NCBI GenBank assembly: GCA_010015675.1
Contig: ML976980.1
Span: forward strand, 855,277 to 919,276
Length of the DNA: 64,000 nucleotides
Reading direction: 5' to 3'
Source: Byssothecium circinans
Lineage: Eukaryota; Ascomycota; Dothideomycetes; Pleosporales; Massarinaceae
Shown here: in pieces, positions 1 through 12,312 of the stretch
Position numbering within the stretch: the first letter of the stretch is position 1
Layout of the letters: every line of letters starts with the position of its first letter
The notes under the pieces: generated by a model
What the model was told of the DNA's origin: nothing
The model's database searches: none
Seen by the model: the letters and a program-made list of their open reading frames with translations, nothing else
Made by a program: the position numbers and the translations under genes

Positions 1-356
1 TTTGCGTGTAGGTTTTCCGGCCAATCAAATGCAGGCGGGGAGGCTAGGCGCGTTGCCCATGGCAACCACAGCGGCAGGCGCTACCCCGGTCGTGTTGACG
101 CCGATTGATCTCCAGGCCCCATTTGAGTAGCCCGTCTGCCTCTTCCTCCCCATCATCAACCACAACAGCGCCCGCGCTCGGTTCGACGTTCACTTCTTCG
201 CCGATATTTAATACGCGCGAGGTATTCCTACAGTCCAGTCTGCGCATCCTCTTCCTTCCCCTCCTCGAAGGAGCTGCCATTCTTCATCCGCTTCCAGCAT
301 TCCTCGCCAAAGCGCATAGCGCCCGCTTCGACCACACGTCGCCGGCGTGGGAGGAC
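1..356. other. upstream region of bud4
   Basis: There is no supportable gene here. It precedes the bud4 start at 357 and is C/T-rich (for example cctcttcctccccatcatc near 140), as fungal promoters and 5' leaders often are. Short open frames on both strands show no recognisable protein. Confidence 0.5.
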
Positions 357-3300
357 ATGTCCCGCAACGAGGCCGTACGTCCTTTTCTCTACTAACAGAC
401 CGCCCGTACTAAACACTGCAGGTGTCGCCGCTGCGCATCAACAAGACGCCGACTGCCTCGCCCTCCAAAGCCAGCATGCCGCGCCCGCTCTCCGAGATTG
501 GCTCTACTGAGCGTAGGAGGAACTCCCCGAGCTTCAACCAGAACACCAAAGTAAGTGTCGCGTGCATTCCACCGCCAATCTCCGGTGTTAACGTGGCCCA
601 GCAGGTATTCCTAACCAAGGAGGGCTCGCCTTTCGACTCGTCCCCGTTCACAAACAGCCCACGTTTGTTTTGGAAGGAGCAGACGGTGTCGCCCAAGACG
701 CGCTTTGGATCCGAGAACGACTACGAGCGTGAATCGTCGCCTTCGCAGTCCCTCTCGCCCAAGCGCGGCTCCATCGAGAACCTCAAGAAGGCGTCTCGTG
801 TCAAGAACAGCAGCATGTTCGCCCGCGAGCAGAAGAACGAGTATGACCCCTTCTCCGTGCAGGCCCCGAACCGGCCCCTCGCTGGTGGCCGCCCGCTCAG
901 CACCCAGGTCCAAGGCAATGCCTACAATGGCAACGGCCTGACCGGCTTCCGTCAAGAGAATGATGGCTCCAAGCGGGGCCACCGTCACAGCGAAAGCCTG
1001 AGCAGGATTCCCATGTCGACCTCCTCCAAGAGCTCCCCATCCAAGCTTCCTCTTTCGGCTGCTGCTGAACGAGATGCCTCGACGCCGCCACCGCGCTTGT
1101 CTCCAAGCAAGTCGTCTCTCGTCAGCCCGTCGCGGTACGAGCCCCTCGAATACAATCCAGACTCCAGCATCTGGTCCGACGATGACAGCATTCAGCATCA
1201 GACTCCCCGTGCTCTGCGTCGACATGCGAAGAGTGTCACTTTCGATGCCGCGCCGCCCACAATCAACGAGTACGAGATGGTGACACCCGATCCGTCTTCA
1301 GTGGCATCAGGCTCGCGCGAAGGCAGCTATGAGACGGATGAGGAGGAGCTCAGCTTCGATCAAGATGACAGCTTCGATGCTTCACTTGAGGATACCGACA
1401 AGACCCCAGTGGTTCTCCCCGAGGACTGGCGCCACATGAGCCCGGGCGCTGCGGATACCTCTCTCGTCGACAATTATGATGACGTGTTCGACGACCGCGA
1501 CAAGAGCCCAATGCCAAATGGAAGCTCCCGTCACGGTTCCACAGCTTCTGATGGCGAGTCACGGCCACTGCCTCCTCTTCCCGGCATTCAAGCTCAAGAC
1601 GGCCACCGTCGCGACTCAAGTGTCGGTCTGTCAGCCGCAGCGGAGCGTGCCAGTGGGCGTAGGTCGCTCCCTCTGCCTCCTCAGGCGGCCGGATTCTCGA
1701 AAGCCGACCTTCTCAATATGCGCGAGGCATCAATGTCTCTTGAGGATCGGCTTCGGCTGATGAACTTTGAGAATGAGCGAGACACTAGCACCCCCACGCA
1801 GGAGACCCATGACAAGAAGCTTGAGCTTGGTGTACAGGTTGAGGTCGCGGAGATTGATGAGGTGACTGAAACGGATGCTACCGTTGAGGGGCCCAAGTTT
1901 GCGCGCATCTCACGCGAGTCCATTCTCCGAAAGGTCCAGAGTCGCAACTTTGACCAGGAGCGCGACAGCTATAGCTACAACTACGAGGCCGACTCCAGCC
2001 CAGAGCGCAGTTATGGTGAGCTGGCGGATCTCGACCCGGATGTTCCCATCCCCTCGCGCGAGTGCTCCTCCAACTTCGATGAAGTTCCAGGCCAGAGTGA
2101 GGCAGACAGCGTTATCGACGCCTACTCCTTTGCTGACACGTACGGCGAAATGTCTCCCTACCACGGAAATGATGACGATGACGAGAATGACGAGTCTATC
2201 ATTCATCATGATATCAAGGAAGACGCTCGCGAGGAAGACGAGGTAGCCCAATACTCCCCTCAACCTGAAGAACAGCCCACTTCGCAGAGCACCATCGACA
2301 CATCTGGCCCTTCTACACCGACTGTGGCCAACTCTTCTCCTATGAACGAAGAAAAGGAGGCGAGACGAAAGGAGCTTTTCGCTTCGTTCGACGAAGATCG
2401 TGACATGGACCTCAGTCTAGATCCGCTTAAGACGTCCTTCCAGACTGCACTCAGCCCCCTCGACACAGCCCCCAAGATCGATGCCATGCGCGAGTTCCTA
2501 CAACGACCGCAAACACCGGAAGCAGAGGCCATGACAGAAGGTGAGTCTGAAGTCGAGGAGCCCGGAACTCCCGATTCTGTCATCCGCCATCCTATGGCCA
2601 TTGAACCTCCTGAAGATGATGCCTCCTCCGTTTCTGAGGGAGAAGCAACCATCAGAGGCGCTGGTGGTAAGCTGCGAACCCGCCCGTCACTGCTCCCTGG
2701 TGATCTCGACATGGCAGCTGCGCGCCGACAGGTGAGCGGTGAGCGACCACCGCCGGTCCCAGACCGAAGCCCGAAGCGCCAGTCCTTGACTGTTGATATC
2801 AGCGAAATTGAAGAGGAGAATTCCCAAGCCAGCCTATCCAACAAGGAGAACCTGATGCTGGATCTCAAGCTTGGCGATGATTCCAACGACCTCAGCTTTG
2901 GTCTAGACAGGGAATTTGACAACATCATCGAAGCACAAAAGGTAGACAACCTTTTTCCTTTACCCTCTTTCGCCCAATTCCCAACATCGAGCGCTGCCCA
3001 ACTAGATGGAGCAAGCTTGGTGCCTGGTGAGGGCTTTGTATATGAGTCCAGTCCCGCTAACGGCAACGTCCGTCAACAGAAGGGATATCTCATGCGTCAG
3101 AACACCAAGGTAGTCGTTGCCAGCAGCCGCCAGTTTAGCGATGAGAAGCCTCTGGTTGACTCACAAGACTCTGCCACTGCACCGGCCAAGACGCCATACT
3201 CGCGTAAGACCAGTGCAGAACGCAAGCCTGCCTGGACAACTGAGCCCTGGAATGGTAAGGTGAGGCGACGGAGCATTCGCACTACCTCAGAATCTCGCCG

Positions 3301-4983
3301 TGCTGCTGCTGCGTCTGGACCGGTGCCTCCCATGCCGGGCCAAGAGTCTGCTGCTGCGGGTGGCCTTGACTCTGTCGCTGAGCAAGGTGACGAAGAGTTT
3401 GAAGACGGTCAGGAGAGGGGTCGTGTTTTCGTCAAGGTTGTTGGTGTCAAGGACCTTGACTTGCCTCTACCAAAGAGTGAGTCCCTTCATTCAGTTTTCG
3501 CGACCTGTTTGCTGACCAGATTACAGCCGAGCGCACATGGTTCCAACTCACTCTCGACAATGGCCTTCACTGTGTTACTACCTCCTGGTTGGAACTTGGC
3601 CATAGTGCGCCCATTGGCCAAGAATTCGAACTCGTCGTTCTAGATGATCTGGAGTTCCAGCTCACTCTACAGACCAAGCTTGAGCCTCCCGCCCAACCCA
3701 TCGTCACTGCTGCCCCGGTGAAGACTGTCAACCACAAGAAGTCGCATTCAGCTTTCCGGAATCTCCTGTCGTCCCCCAAGAAGCGAAAGGAGCAAGAGCG
3801 CAAGCAGCAGGAGGAGGCTCGGCGTGTGGCTCTTCAGCAGCAGCAGGAAGCTCAAGCGAAGAGGCAGCAGCAGGCGACCTCGTGGGATCTTTTGCACAAC
3901 TTGGTCGGCCCTGATGGATCCTTTGCCCGTGCCTACGTTTGCCTCAAGAATCATGAGGATCAAGCCTATGGACGGCCTCTCACCGTCGACATCCCTTGCT
4001 TCAACGAATGGGCCGTCGACGACACTGGCGCGAGCAGTGTTAAGAGCAAGCGCGGTGGCGTCGTACGCCGTCCGCCTTACCGAGTGGGAAAGCTTACCCT
4101 GCAGCTTCTCTACGTCCCTAAGCCCAAGAACGCAAAGGATGATGACATGCCGAAGAGCATGAATGCATGCATTCGGGAACTCAAGGAGGCCGAAGATATC
4201 AAAGAGAAGTCTTGGGAGGGTGTTCTGAGCCAACAGGGTGGTGATTGTCCTGTAAGTGTTTTACCCAACTTTCCATTATGGATCATTCTAACATCTGTCT
4301 AGTACTGGCGTCGCCGCTTCTTCCGCCTGAATGGCACCAAGTTGACAGCTTTCCACGAAGCTACTCGTCAGCCTCGTGCCACTATCAATCTCGCCAAGGC
4401 AACCAAGCTCATTGACGACAAGACGGCCCTCAAGCAACCTTCTTCCACCAAGAGCGGCGGACGACGCAAGTCAGCCTTTGGCGAAGAAGAAGAGGGGTAT
4501 ATGTTTGTCGAAGAAGGCTTCCGCATCCGCTTCGCCAACGGCGAGGTCATCGACTTCTACGCCGACAACGCCGAGCAGAAGGCTGGTTGGATGCGCGTCC
4601 TCACCGACTGCGTTGGCAAAGACATCGCCGGAAACCGTGGCTGGGCCGACATGGTCCTTGAGAAGGAGCGCCGTGAGAAGGCTCGTACCCAAGCCGCCCC
4701 TCCGCTCAGCCCGTCCAAGGCTCTACGGGAGAGTATCGCAAATGGCCAGCCCCGTCCTCGATCGCACGAGGGCACCTCCGGCCAACAAAACAGCCCGCTC
4801 AAGCCACGACCCAGCCACTCGCGAACGAAATCGCACGTTCCCACAACTGCGTCCGTCACTCAGGCGCCGCCTCCACCAGTCGAGAAAGATGCTCGGCACA
4901 AGGCTGCCACTACGCCGCGGCCAAGAGATGCCGGAACGCCAAAGGCAAATCGCCGGGATCAGGTTCGATCGATGATTTTCTAA
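357..4983 (+). CDS. bud4: Bud4-like anillin-type septum/bud-site protein with C-terminal PH domain
   Basis: Predicted anillin-like landmark that binds septins and the membrane at division and septation sites (family knowledge). Five exons: 357-374, 422-550, 605-3476, 3527-4251, 4303-4983, giving 1474 aa. The first exon encodes only MSRNEA and is joined to VSPLRINKTP by a 47-bp intron. The second intron is 54 bp and in frame, so it is easily missed. The N-terminal two thirds is Ser/Pro-rich and acidic, hence largely disordered. A conserved block KGYLMRQNTKVVVASSR lies just before the C2-like/anillin region (TWFQLTLDNG, TTSWLELG). A Lys/Gln-rich coil (KKRKEQERKQQEEARR) follows. The PH domain begins near residue 1248 (YWRRRFFRLNG) and ends with FYADNAEQKAGWMRVLTDCVGKD. 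Length fits Pezizomycotina Bud4. A further small intron near 2942 cannot be excluded. Confidence 0.85.
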
Positions 4984-6423
4984 GCCTCTCACTTTTCCAC
5001 AACATGATCATCATCATTACATTCATCATCGATACCCGCATTCCAGGCTTTGTTGCCTTACCTTCACTTTGGCTTACGCTTTCTTTGAGTCCTAGATCCA
5101 CCCCTTTTCCTTTCCGATGGCATCGAGATTCAAGTTTGGTCTAGATAGCTTAAGAGACACGCTGCGACGGAGAGTTGGTGCTGTGCACCGTCCGACGACG
5201 TGACGCTGCATCGGAGAAGAAAGATTTGATGATTATTAGAAGGACGTTGGATCTCCATCGGGCACGAACTCATTCCGAGGGTTCGCTATCGCTGTACAAA
5301 CTCATACCACCCCAGCACAACGCTTCAACCCGCACCACCTTTCCATATGTTGCAGATGCGTTGCTTTACTTTTCTCTCCCTTGTTTACCTAGTTCTTTTT
5401 TTCGGGAGTTTCGGTTTTGCTCTTCTGGAAAACGGGGCGTTGGGGCATGAGCGGCGGCTGCGGACTGAGCAACGATGAGTCGGGACGAAATCCTCTGTTT
5501 AATGAATTGAAAGATGTGTACGAGACAGATGGATGGACGGGGATGGGGATGAGTAGGATACGTGTAGGGTAGCAGAAGTAGGTTTCGTTGCAGTGTTTTT
5601 CTCTGGGAATATATAATGATTTCGAAAAACGTAGTTTGCGTCGGGTTACGTTAGTGACATGTCATATGCATGCCTGGTGGTATCTAGTATCTAGGTATCT
5701 AGGTATCTAGGTATCTAGGTATCTAGGTATCTAGGTATCTAGGTATCTAGGTATCTAGTATCACTGCCACCAGTCCGTTAGACTGTGTGTGACTTCGGCT
5801 CCGCTGTACAACCTAACCTCATCGCACATAACAACTGACACGCTAGACTTACGTAGTCGAAGTGTTTGCCTCCACACGCCTCATCTTGAATCCGTCCATA
5901 CGCAAGCGTGGAATCTGGGACATGCAAACGCATTGCGTCCGATCCCGCGAGAGAAATTGCCCCGGTGTCTCTGCTTCCCGTACGACATCAAGTCAAGTCA
6001 AGGCCGGACACGCCGTCGAAGCAAACAATATCCACGGGACATGTGCGCAAACATTTTTTTTTTCGGTCAGGTCATTCTGACTGACTGACTGACGACGTTC
6101 TTCATCACAATCACAATCGCAATCGCAATCGCAAGCCCAATCGTGAACCTCTCTCGTCCTTTCTCCTTCCCGTCGTGGGCGTCTGTTTCTGTTCGTTCTC
6201 GTTCGTGTCAACACCGCGGCCGTCTCTTTTTTTCTCTTTAGGTCTGGATCTGCATCTTCTCAAGCATTCCACCACACACACGCTACGCACCCTTCCCAAC
6301 CGCAGCCGCAAACACAAACACAAATGGCCCCCCGCACCCGCACCCGCACACACTCCTAGCCCCGCCCCCATCCATCCACGCATCCCTCTAAACCCCAGCC
6401 CATCCCCCGCCCCCTGGCGTAGA
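4984..6423. other. intergenic region with simple repeats
   Basis: No supportable gene. It holds the bud4 3' region, an 8-bp tandem repeat at 5680-5759 (listed separately), a ctga tetranucleotide run near 6077-6093, and an aatcgc/aatcac hexamer run near 6108-6134. The last 200 bp before 6424 are C/T-rich and probably the 5' leader of the next gene. Confidence 0.5.
5680..5759. repeat. 8-bp tandem repeat (gtatctag)n bounded by a short inverted repeat
   Basis: About nine to ten head-to-tail copies of gtatctag, with a shortened unit at each end (gtatctagtatctag). Seven-base inverted arms, ctggtgg on the left (about 5674-5680) and ccaccag on the right (about 5767-5773), bracket the array. Confidence 0.9.
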
Positions 6424-8884
6424 ATGGGCAACACCTCCTCCTCCTCCTCCTCCTCCTCCCATCACAACCATCCACCACCCCTCGTCGAAATCAGCGGCCC
6501 CGCAAACAACGTCCTCGTGCCCGCCGGCACGTGCTTCACCGTGAACCCGCCGTCCGCCGACGCTTCTTCGTTTCCGTTTTCGCTGCTCTCGAGGACGAGG
6601 ACGCGGGGGAGACAGCTGCCGAGGAGAGTGCCTGTTTATCAGCGGTTTAGGGGACGGAGCCGGGGCCGCGGACGGGGACATTCGCCGTTCCGGGGATCGT
6701 TTCCGGGGTTTTTTTCGGGGCCGGGGAGGTGTGGTTTTGAGGAGGAGGGGTTTATGCGGAGGGGTAGAAGGGGGTTTGGAGGGGGGTTGGGAGGGTCGCC
6801 GTATCCGGGGTTTAGGAGGCCGGGTAGGGAGTTTGGAGGAGGGAGGGGGAGGGCGAGGAGTTGGGATCGAGGACCTGTACCTGTACCGGGGTATCGAGGT
6901 AGAGACAGAGGCAGAGACAGAGATTTCAGTAGAGATTTCGACAGAGAAAGAGGAAGGCGAAGAGGAAGAAGACCACTGAGACAAGATCTCGATACCGAGA
7001 CCATAAGTTCGACTCTCGACGCTGATTCCGAAGAGCCTCGAGGCGCTGGGATAATGAGAGCCGGCGGTCCCACCTCCGGAGGAGGAGCGGGGAGAAGAAT
7101 GCCGAATCTAGGCGGCGGCGGCGGCGGAGGAGGAGGAGGAGGGATGGGGAGATACCCTCAAGGTGGCATGAGCATGGATTCCGACGACGGTATGGACAGT
7201 ATGCCGATGGCCGGGAATCCATACGCGCAACAACGCACTCCTCCGCAGACGCAGCAACAGCACATGACGCGTCCATATCCTCCTCAACCACCTCCACAGC
7301 AGTACCAACAGCAACCGCGGCCCTCATACCCACCACCAGGAACCCACGAGATCGCAGGCGCTATGTACGCCACCCCTACCTCCAACCAGCGTCGCGAACC
7401 TCCCGTCTCAAACCGAATAAACCGAACACAAAACTTGGGGAATCAAGCAGGTCCGTCGGGCCATGAGTGGATCGAGGGGAATTCCTTCCTGGACGCGTGT
7501 ATTTGTACGACGAATTGTACGTGTCGGAAGGGTCAGCGGGTGTTGTATCGCGCGCAGGGGCATGTTGTCGGGTCTGGTGGGGACAACGGCGAGGGAGATG
7601 CAGGCTCTGTCGGAGGCGGTGGTGGAGGGGGAGGACCAGGAGGCAGAAATGCATATGGCGAAATCCGCTATATTTTGAAAGAAGATGTAGGAAGGGACTG
7701 TGGCGATCATACCGCGTGCAAGGAAAGATACGGAAAGAGTGCGAGAGAAAAGGGGAAGAAGAGGGGGAAGAAAAGTAGTACGGTGATGGCGAGTGAGAGT
7801 ACACAGAGTGAGGTGGGGAGAGATAGAGATAGAGATAGGGAGAGTGAGGTTATGAGGGAGGTTAGGGAGATGAGGGCTACGCTGGAGGGGATGAAGTTAG
7901 GGCAGCAGAATGCCTTCGGTATGGCGTCACAAGGACAAGGACAATCACAAGTACAGTCTCCAGGACAGCGGATACCCTACGGTGCAGGCGTAGGGCTAGG
8001 TGCAGGAGGAAACATGGGAACCGCAACAATGCCCCCAAACACCCTTGACCCCACAGCACTCCGACACCTCCAACTCGAGCGCCTCCGCCAAGAACAGAAC
8101 CTCCTCAACCAGCAGCAGCAGCAGATGATGCTAGGACAGCAGGGAGCCCTCGATCCGCGCCTCGGTCTCCGGCCCACAGCCCCAAACTCAACTAGACACC
8201 CGAATCCAAACAGATTGATGCCAGGCATGATGCCGCCGCCAGGAGGTTCCATATCGGACTATGATTCCAACTCCGAGTTCGTGGACCCGTATATGATGGA
8301 GCCCCGACCGCGAAGAGAGCGCCGTCCGCGCGGTGGTGAGTTCAGACCGCATCTGCCGCCACCTCCGCCGCCGCCGCAGAGACGAGGAGGCGGAGGAGGA
8401 GGAGGAGGAGGAGGAGGGAGAAGACCCGCGTACCCCGAGTTCGGCGGGCGTCCGCCTCGCGGTATGGGGGGTCGGGGTCGCGGCGGCGGCGGTGGTAGAG
8501 GTACACGGCGCAACGCACCTGCTTTCGACGAAGGCTACGACGACGACGAGTACGCCATAGGTCCGCCTCCCGGTATCCGAGGCGGTGGCCGCGATGACTT
8601 CGATGAAGACGACGAGGGAGCTTGGGAAGATGAAGACGGTATGTATATTTTTCTCCAGCTGCAGTATATGATAGCGAAGAAGGAATTTACTGACATTTTC
8701 TCTTGCAGAAGGCAGCCACGGGAGGATAAATCGGAGTCCTCCGGGTAGAGGCGGCGGTGGGAGTGGAGGTAGTGGTGGGAGATCGCGGATGGGAAGATCG
8801 AAGGGTGCGCGGGGAGGCGGTGGTGCGTGTGGGCCAGGAGGGCGCCAACCTCGTGTCGAAGATGCCGAGGAGGAGGAATACTGA
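6424..8884 (+). CDS. RGG/Gly-rich low-complexity protein with a Cys patch
   Basis: Function unknown. Two exons, 6424-8638 and 8709-8884 (70-bp intron, gtatgt...ttgcag), give 796 aa. The open frame continues 83 codons upstream, but that part reads like a C/T-rich leader, so MGNTSSSS was chosen as the start; it also fits an N-myristoylation pattern (MGxxxS). Features in order: Ser/His run; RG/RGRGRG tracts at residues about 65-190; poly-Gly runs; Pro/Gln-rich segment (QQHMTRPYPPQPPPQQYQQQ). A compact patch near residues 345-440 contains DACICTTNCTCRKGQRVLYR and RYILKEDVGRDCGDHTACK. A Lys-rich tract, more RGG/poly-Gly and an acidic tail (EDAEEEEY) follow. RG-rich regions suggest RNA binding or condensates (inference). 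The Cys patch is the only part that looks folded. Confidence 0.6.
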
Positions 8885-9348
8885 GGGGGTTGTTGTAGGT
8901 GCATAGGCATACATTAACTTCGGGTGCATTTTCCACGGGTTTTCGACGTCAGGGATCATCACTCTCCTTTTTCCGGGTAATTAGTAAGTGGTTGTGAATT
9001 GGGGGAAATCATGTTCTCATCAGGAGTATGGGGTCTAGAAAGTAATGCCGATATTTTTTCGCTACCACGCCAGACCCTCTCATTCTTCATCAGAGCCGAG
9101 CTTCCCAATCCCGGATTGAGACATGCCTTACGCCCCGGTACCTCATTAACACATTTCATTCATCGACTGTCAAGACAAACAGGTAGGTAGGGAAGAAGTG
9201 GGAAAAAGCCAGGAAAGCAAAGGGCTCCTCACTAACATATCCTGCCGACAATCGTCTCAACGGACTTCATGCTTCTTCTTTTGCGGACGTTGAGTGCGCA
9301 CTGAAGTCTGTCGACTTGTGTGGCTGTCAAGATCCTCCTCATTATCCT
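8885..9348. other. intergenic, convergent 3' regions
   Basis: Lies between the 3' ends of the Gly-rich gene (+) and the conserved unknown (-). Nothing further recognised. Confidence 0.5.
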
Positions 9349-10355
9349 CTACGGTGCAGTCCAGCCCATGCCCGTGGAGGCTAAGCCGATGGCACCGCTG
9401 AGACGCTTCGCCTGCTCGTTGAGGTGACCAATCCTCATTTTCTTCTCGGTCCACCATGACTCAAAGGCCTTAATCTCGTCGGGGTTGAAGGGGTGAAACT
9501 GCTTTGCCTCGTACCACTCTGTGTCCACCTTGAGCGAGGCGTGACGGAGACGTGGGAGGGCCTCGGTGCGCAGGTAGGAGAGCTCGGTGCGGTAGTAGGC
9601 GTCGTTCGGCTCCATGGGGATGATGAAAGAACGCTCACGGGAGCGCTCGGGCCGCTCAAAACTGTTGCCTTCCAGAGGAGTCAGGCAGATGGGTGAAATG
9701 GGAGAGGTGCTCGTGCTCTGTGACGAAGAGAGGGCTGGTGAGCTGGATCTAGTTAGCACAACTCTTGCAGGTGTCCTCGCTTAACATACCCAAAGGAAGG
9801 GGAGTCGGTGACCACTGAGAGGAACGGACTGTTTCGGAGGGTCATGCCTAGCTCTGGCGAGGGAAGGCTGTCAAGCTGTACAAGGAACTCATCCTCGTCC
9901 AACTTGTTGGTGACGCGGCCGCAGTCGAGGTCCTTGGTGTGATTGGTAAGGCGGTCGAAGCCTAGAGAGGTCAGTGCTTGTTCGTCTAGGTCGTGTCATA
10001 GTCGAGCGTGGAGTTTCAACGCGTGATGTGTCATTGGCCGCATCGATATACCGATGCTGCACGGGCCTGACGTACCTGAAAGGACTGCTGCGCCGCCATG
10101 TTGCACAGACACCAGCGCTTTCTGCAGCGACGAAGGGAGACGCTGCCACAGCTCCTCCTGCGGAATGTACCACTCCGGCAGACGAGCTGCATCAAAGCTG
10201 AAGGCATCGCCGTCGCGCGGGCAGAGGGTGCGAGGCGAGTCGAACTGGGGGCCGGACCAAGAGGTGAAGCTCTTGCGGGTCGAGCTGCGACGGGAGTGGT
10301 TGTGGCCCAGCGACGGGTCGTGGTAGTAGGGCTTAGGGGAGGCCGGACTGGTCAT
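9349..10355 (-). CDS. conserved hypothetical protein
   Basis: Three exons on the minus strand: 10355-10076, 9961-9790 and 9748-9349. They give 283 aa, and both splice joints restore frame (GTACGT donor; gtatgt donor with ctag acceptor). The N-terminus is Ser/Tyr/Arg-rich (MTSPASPKPYYHDP). A folded-looking part follows: FSFDAARLPEWYIPQEELWQRLPSSLQKALVSVQHGG, then a Ser-rich linker after SVVTDSPSFG. The C-terminal helical part contains YYRTELSYLRTEALPRLRHASL, TEWYEAKQFHP and FESWWTEKKMRIGHLNEQAKRLSGAIG. I do not recognise a named family. The well-ordered C-terminal half and clean intron structure support a real gene. Confidence 0.7.
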
Positions 10356-11610
10356 GATTCCGGACGGTACCAGAAAATGGTAGGTGGTAAAGGTGGTGTT
10401 GTTGTCGTTGATGGGAAAGTGAGTGCAGACTCTCGACCGACGTTTGTTGAGGTGGTAAATGAAGAAGGGGCGGGCGACAGTTTATCAAGCAGAGTAAAAG
10501 AGTGTGTAGAGACCGTAAAGAGTAAAGGAGGGACCGAGATGGTGAGTGTTGAAGAGATCGTGGTTGGAAGTGAGAATCGAGCGCTTGGCAGTCCCCGGAA
10601 ACAAGAAATGATGCAGAGGGTAAAGGGCCCCGGTCGGGGTTGAGTATGTGATTCGCGAGCCTTCTACGAGAGTCGACGTGTGAGCAATGCCAAAGTGCAA
10701 CTTTCCCATGTCTGGACGTAACCTTCGGGCGCAATTCGGTGATGGGAAAGTGCCAGACGACCTGGTCGGGGAAGTTGCGGCGGTATTTGTGGGTTTCGAT
10801 GCCCGACTACTCCGTACCAGCAAACGACCTGGAGCGTGAACGGTGAGCACGTGTTGGTCGGTACGGTTGATCGACGATGCGGCCCAAACTCGTCAACATC
10901 GACGTCGACGTGAGGTAAACAGCCTTCAATCTTACCGTTGGTCGCGTCGCTACCCAGCTACGTCAGAGGGCTGGTCGGAATGAATCGGAGCAGGGTTCCG
11001 ATGGTGCACAGGGCCGCATGCAGATGCAGCTCATGCGGAAACGGCAGAAACGGTGACCAACCGCAACCGCAACTGCAACTGCAACTGCAACTGCAATGCA
11101 CTGCACATGGGTTGTTCGGTAGACATACGACTGCTTTTATAGGTGAGCATGGTCATCTAAACAAGAACGCACCTACGTGTGTCATTGTCGTGGATAGTCA
11201 AGATAGGCCTTTGATATCTCTTGGTGTGCTGCACTCAACAAATGCCTCACGACTCTTTGGAACCGCTCACAGCCGTTCGTTGCGCTGCAGGTGCTTTTGC
11301 TTGCCGCATCATGGCTATGGCGCAAGCAACCTTGGACCCTATTCGGCAGATGCGAAATTAAACAGCCAACATCAGCGACGGTCGAGCAAACGTGCACTTG
11401 AGCAGTGAATTGTAACGGCTCCATTCGGTATCACCTACTGATACGAGCCTCAACCTACATGTAGATCCATACCGTGCGCGACCTCACGTGTCATCGGCAT
11501 CCGTACCGTGAGACGTCTGTTTGCCCTTTTGAGATACAGCTTACTGCGCCTGCACAATCGTGGTAGCCTCCCCAAGGGGCGCCATGAACGCCGTGTAATA
11601 TATTCAGACA
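10356..11610. other. intergenic region
   Basis: Upstream of the conserved unknown (-) and downstream of ESS1 (-). It contains a hexanucleotide run (caaccg/caactg) at about 11058-11096. Open frames here (for example 10098-10643 +) are low-complexity or antisense and are not supported as genes. Confidence 0.45.
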
Positions 11611-12312
11611 TTACTCCAGCCTATGCACGTCCCGTTAGCTAGCATTGCGGGGAAATTGGGGACAACGCACCTCTGGATCAAATGCACCCCAGATGCCGTC
11701 TCTACCACTGGGCTGACTTGACCCTTCTCCAATCTGAACGCAGCCTCTTCAAACTCCTTTTGCATGTCGCCGTGGCCAAAGAAACCCCTGAATACGTCAG
11801 CACGCGTTCACTCCCCAGCCCAGGTTAAAGTGCTCACAAATCGCCTCCTTTCCGCGCGCTGCTGCAATCCGACTCGGTCGTCGCCAGTTCGGGGAGAGAT
11901 TTGCCGGTGCTGTTGTCGTTCTCATACTGCTGGATCTGCTCCAAGTACTTGCTGATGAGCTCTTTGGCCTCCTCCTTGGAGCGGGTGATGCGAGGCTCGC
12001 GCCACGAGGCCGGTCGCCGGCTGTCCCTGTGCTTCACAAGCAGATGTGCGCACCGGATCTTGCCATCCTGCGGGGCCGCCGGCGCAACGCCTTTGGAGCT
12101 GTGGTTCTTCGCCATGTAGTCCTTGAGTCTGTCGGGGTCGGTCCCCGCGGGCGGCTCCCATCGTGAGTCCTTGGTCGCGGGGTGGAAGTAGTACGGCAGG
12201 TTCTTCGTGTTGGAGCGTCGCACCTCCCATCCCTCGGGGAGTCCTGTTTCGGCAGAAGACTGTGAAGCGTGAGCCGGCCTTTCTATTGCAGGCACATACT
12301 AGAGCTTACCAT
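11611..12312 (-). CDS. ESS1: peptidyl-prolyl cis-trans isomerase, Pin1/Ess1 type (WW + parvulin)
   Basis: Isomerises phospho-Ser/Thr-Pro bonds, notably in the RNA polymerase II CTD (family knowledge). Four exons: 12312-12310 (ATG only), 12259-11838, 11787-11671, 11620-11611, giving 183 aa, the usual length. The start was set by splicing ATG|gtaagc...cacag|TCTTCT, giving MSSAETGLPEGWEV. A start inside the first intron would add unrelated residues. WW domain: Trp12 and Trp35 with NLPYYFHP between. The parvulin domain starts near residue 67 (KIRCAHLLVKHRDSRRPASW) and includes the phosphate-binding basic loop. It continues through GDLGFFGHGDMQKEFEEAAF and ends with SGVHLIQRLE; the last three residues come from a 10-bp exon. 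It shares a 347-bp divergent promoter with RPB9. Confidence 0.93.

Noticed and set aside
611..1225. Minus-strand open frame of 204 codons
   Set aside because: Antisense shadow of bud4.
2260..3066. Long minus-strand open frame of 268 codons
   Set aside because: It is antisense to the bud4 exon, Ser/Arg-rich in the manner of a shadow frame, with no recognisable domain.
5680..5759. CRISPR-like array
   Set aside because: The repeats are 8 bp with no spacers, and the organism is a fungus.
8188..8910. Minus-strand open frame of 240 codons with Pro/Ser runs
   Set aside because: Antisense of the poly-Gly/RGG coding region; its low complexity mirrors that region.
10098..10643. Plus-strand open frame of 181 codons
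   Set aside because: It overlaps the conserved minus-strand gene antisense and has no recognisable character.
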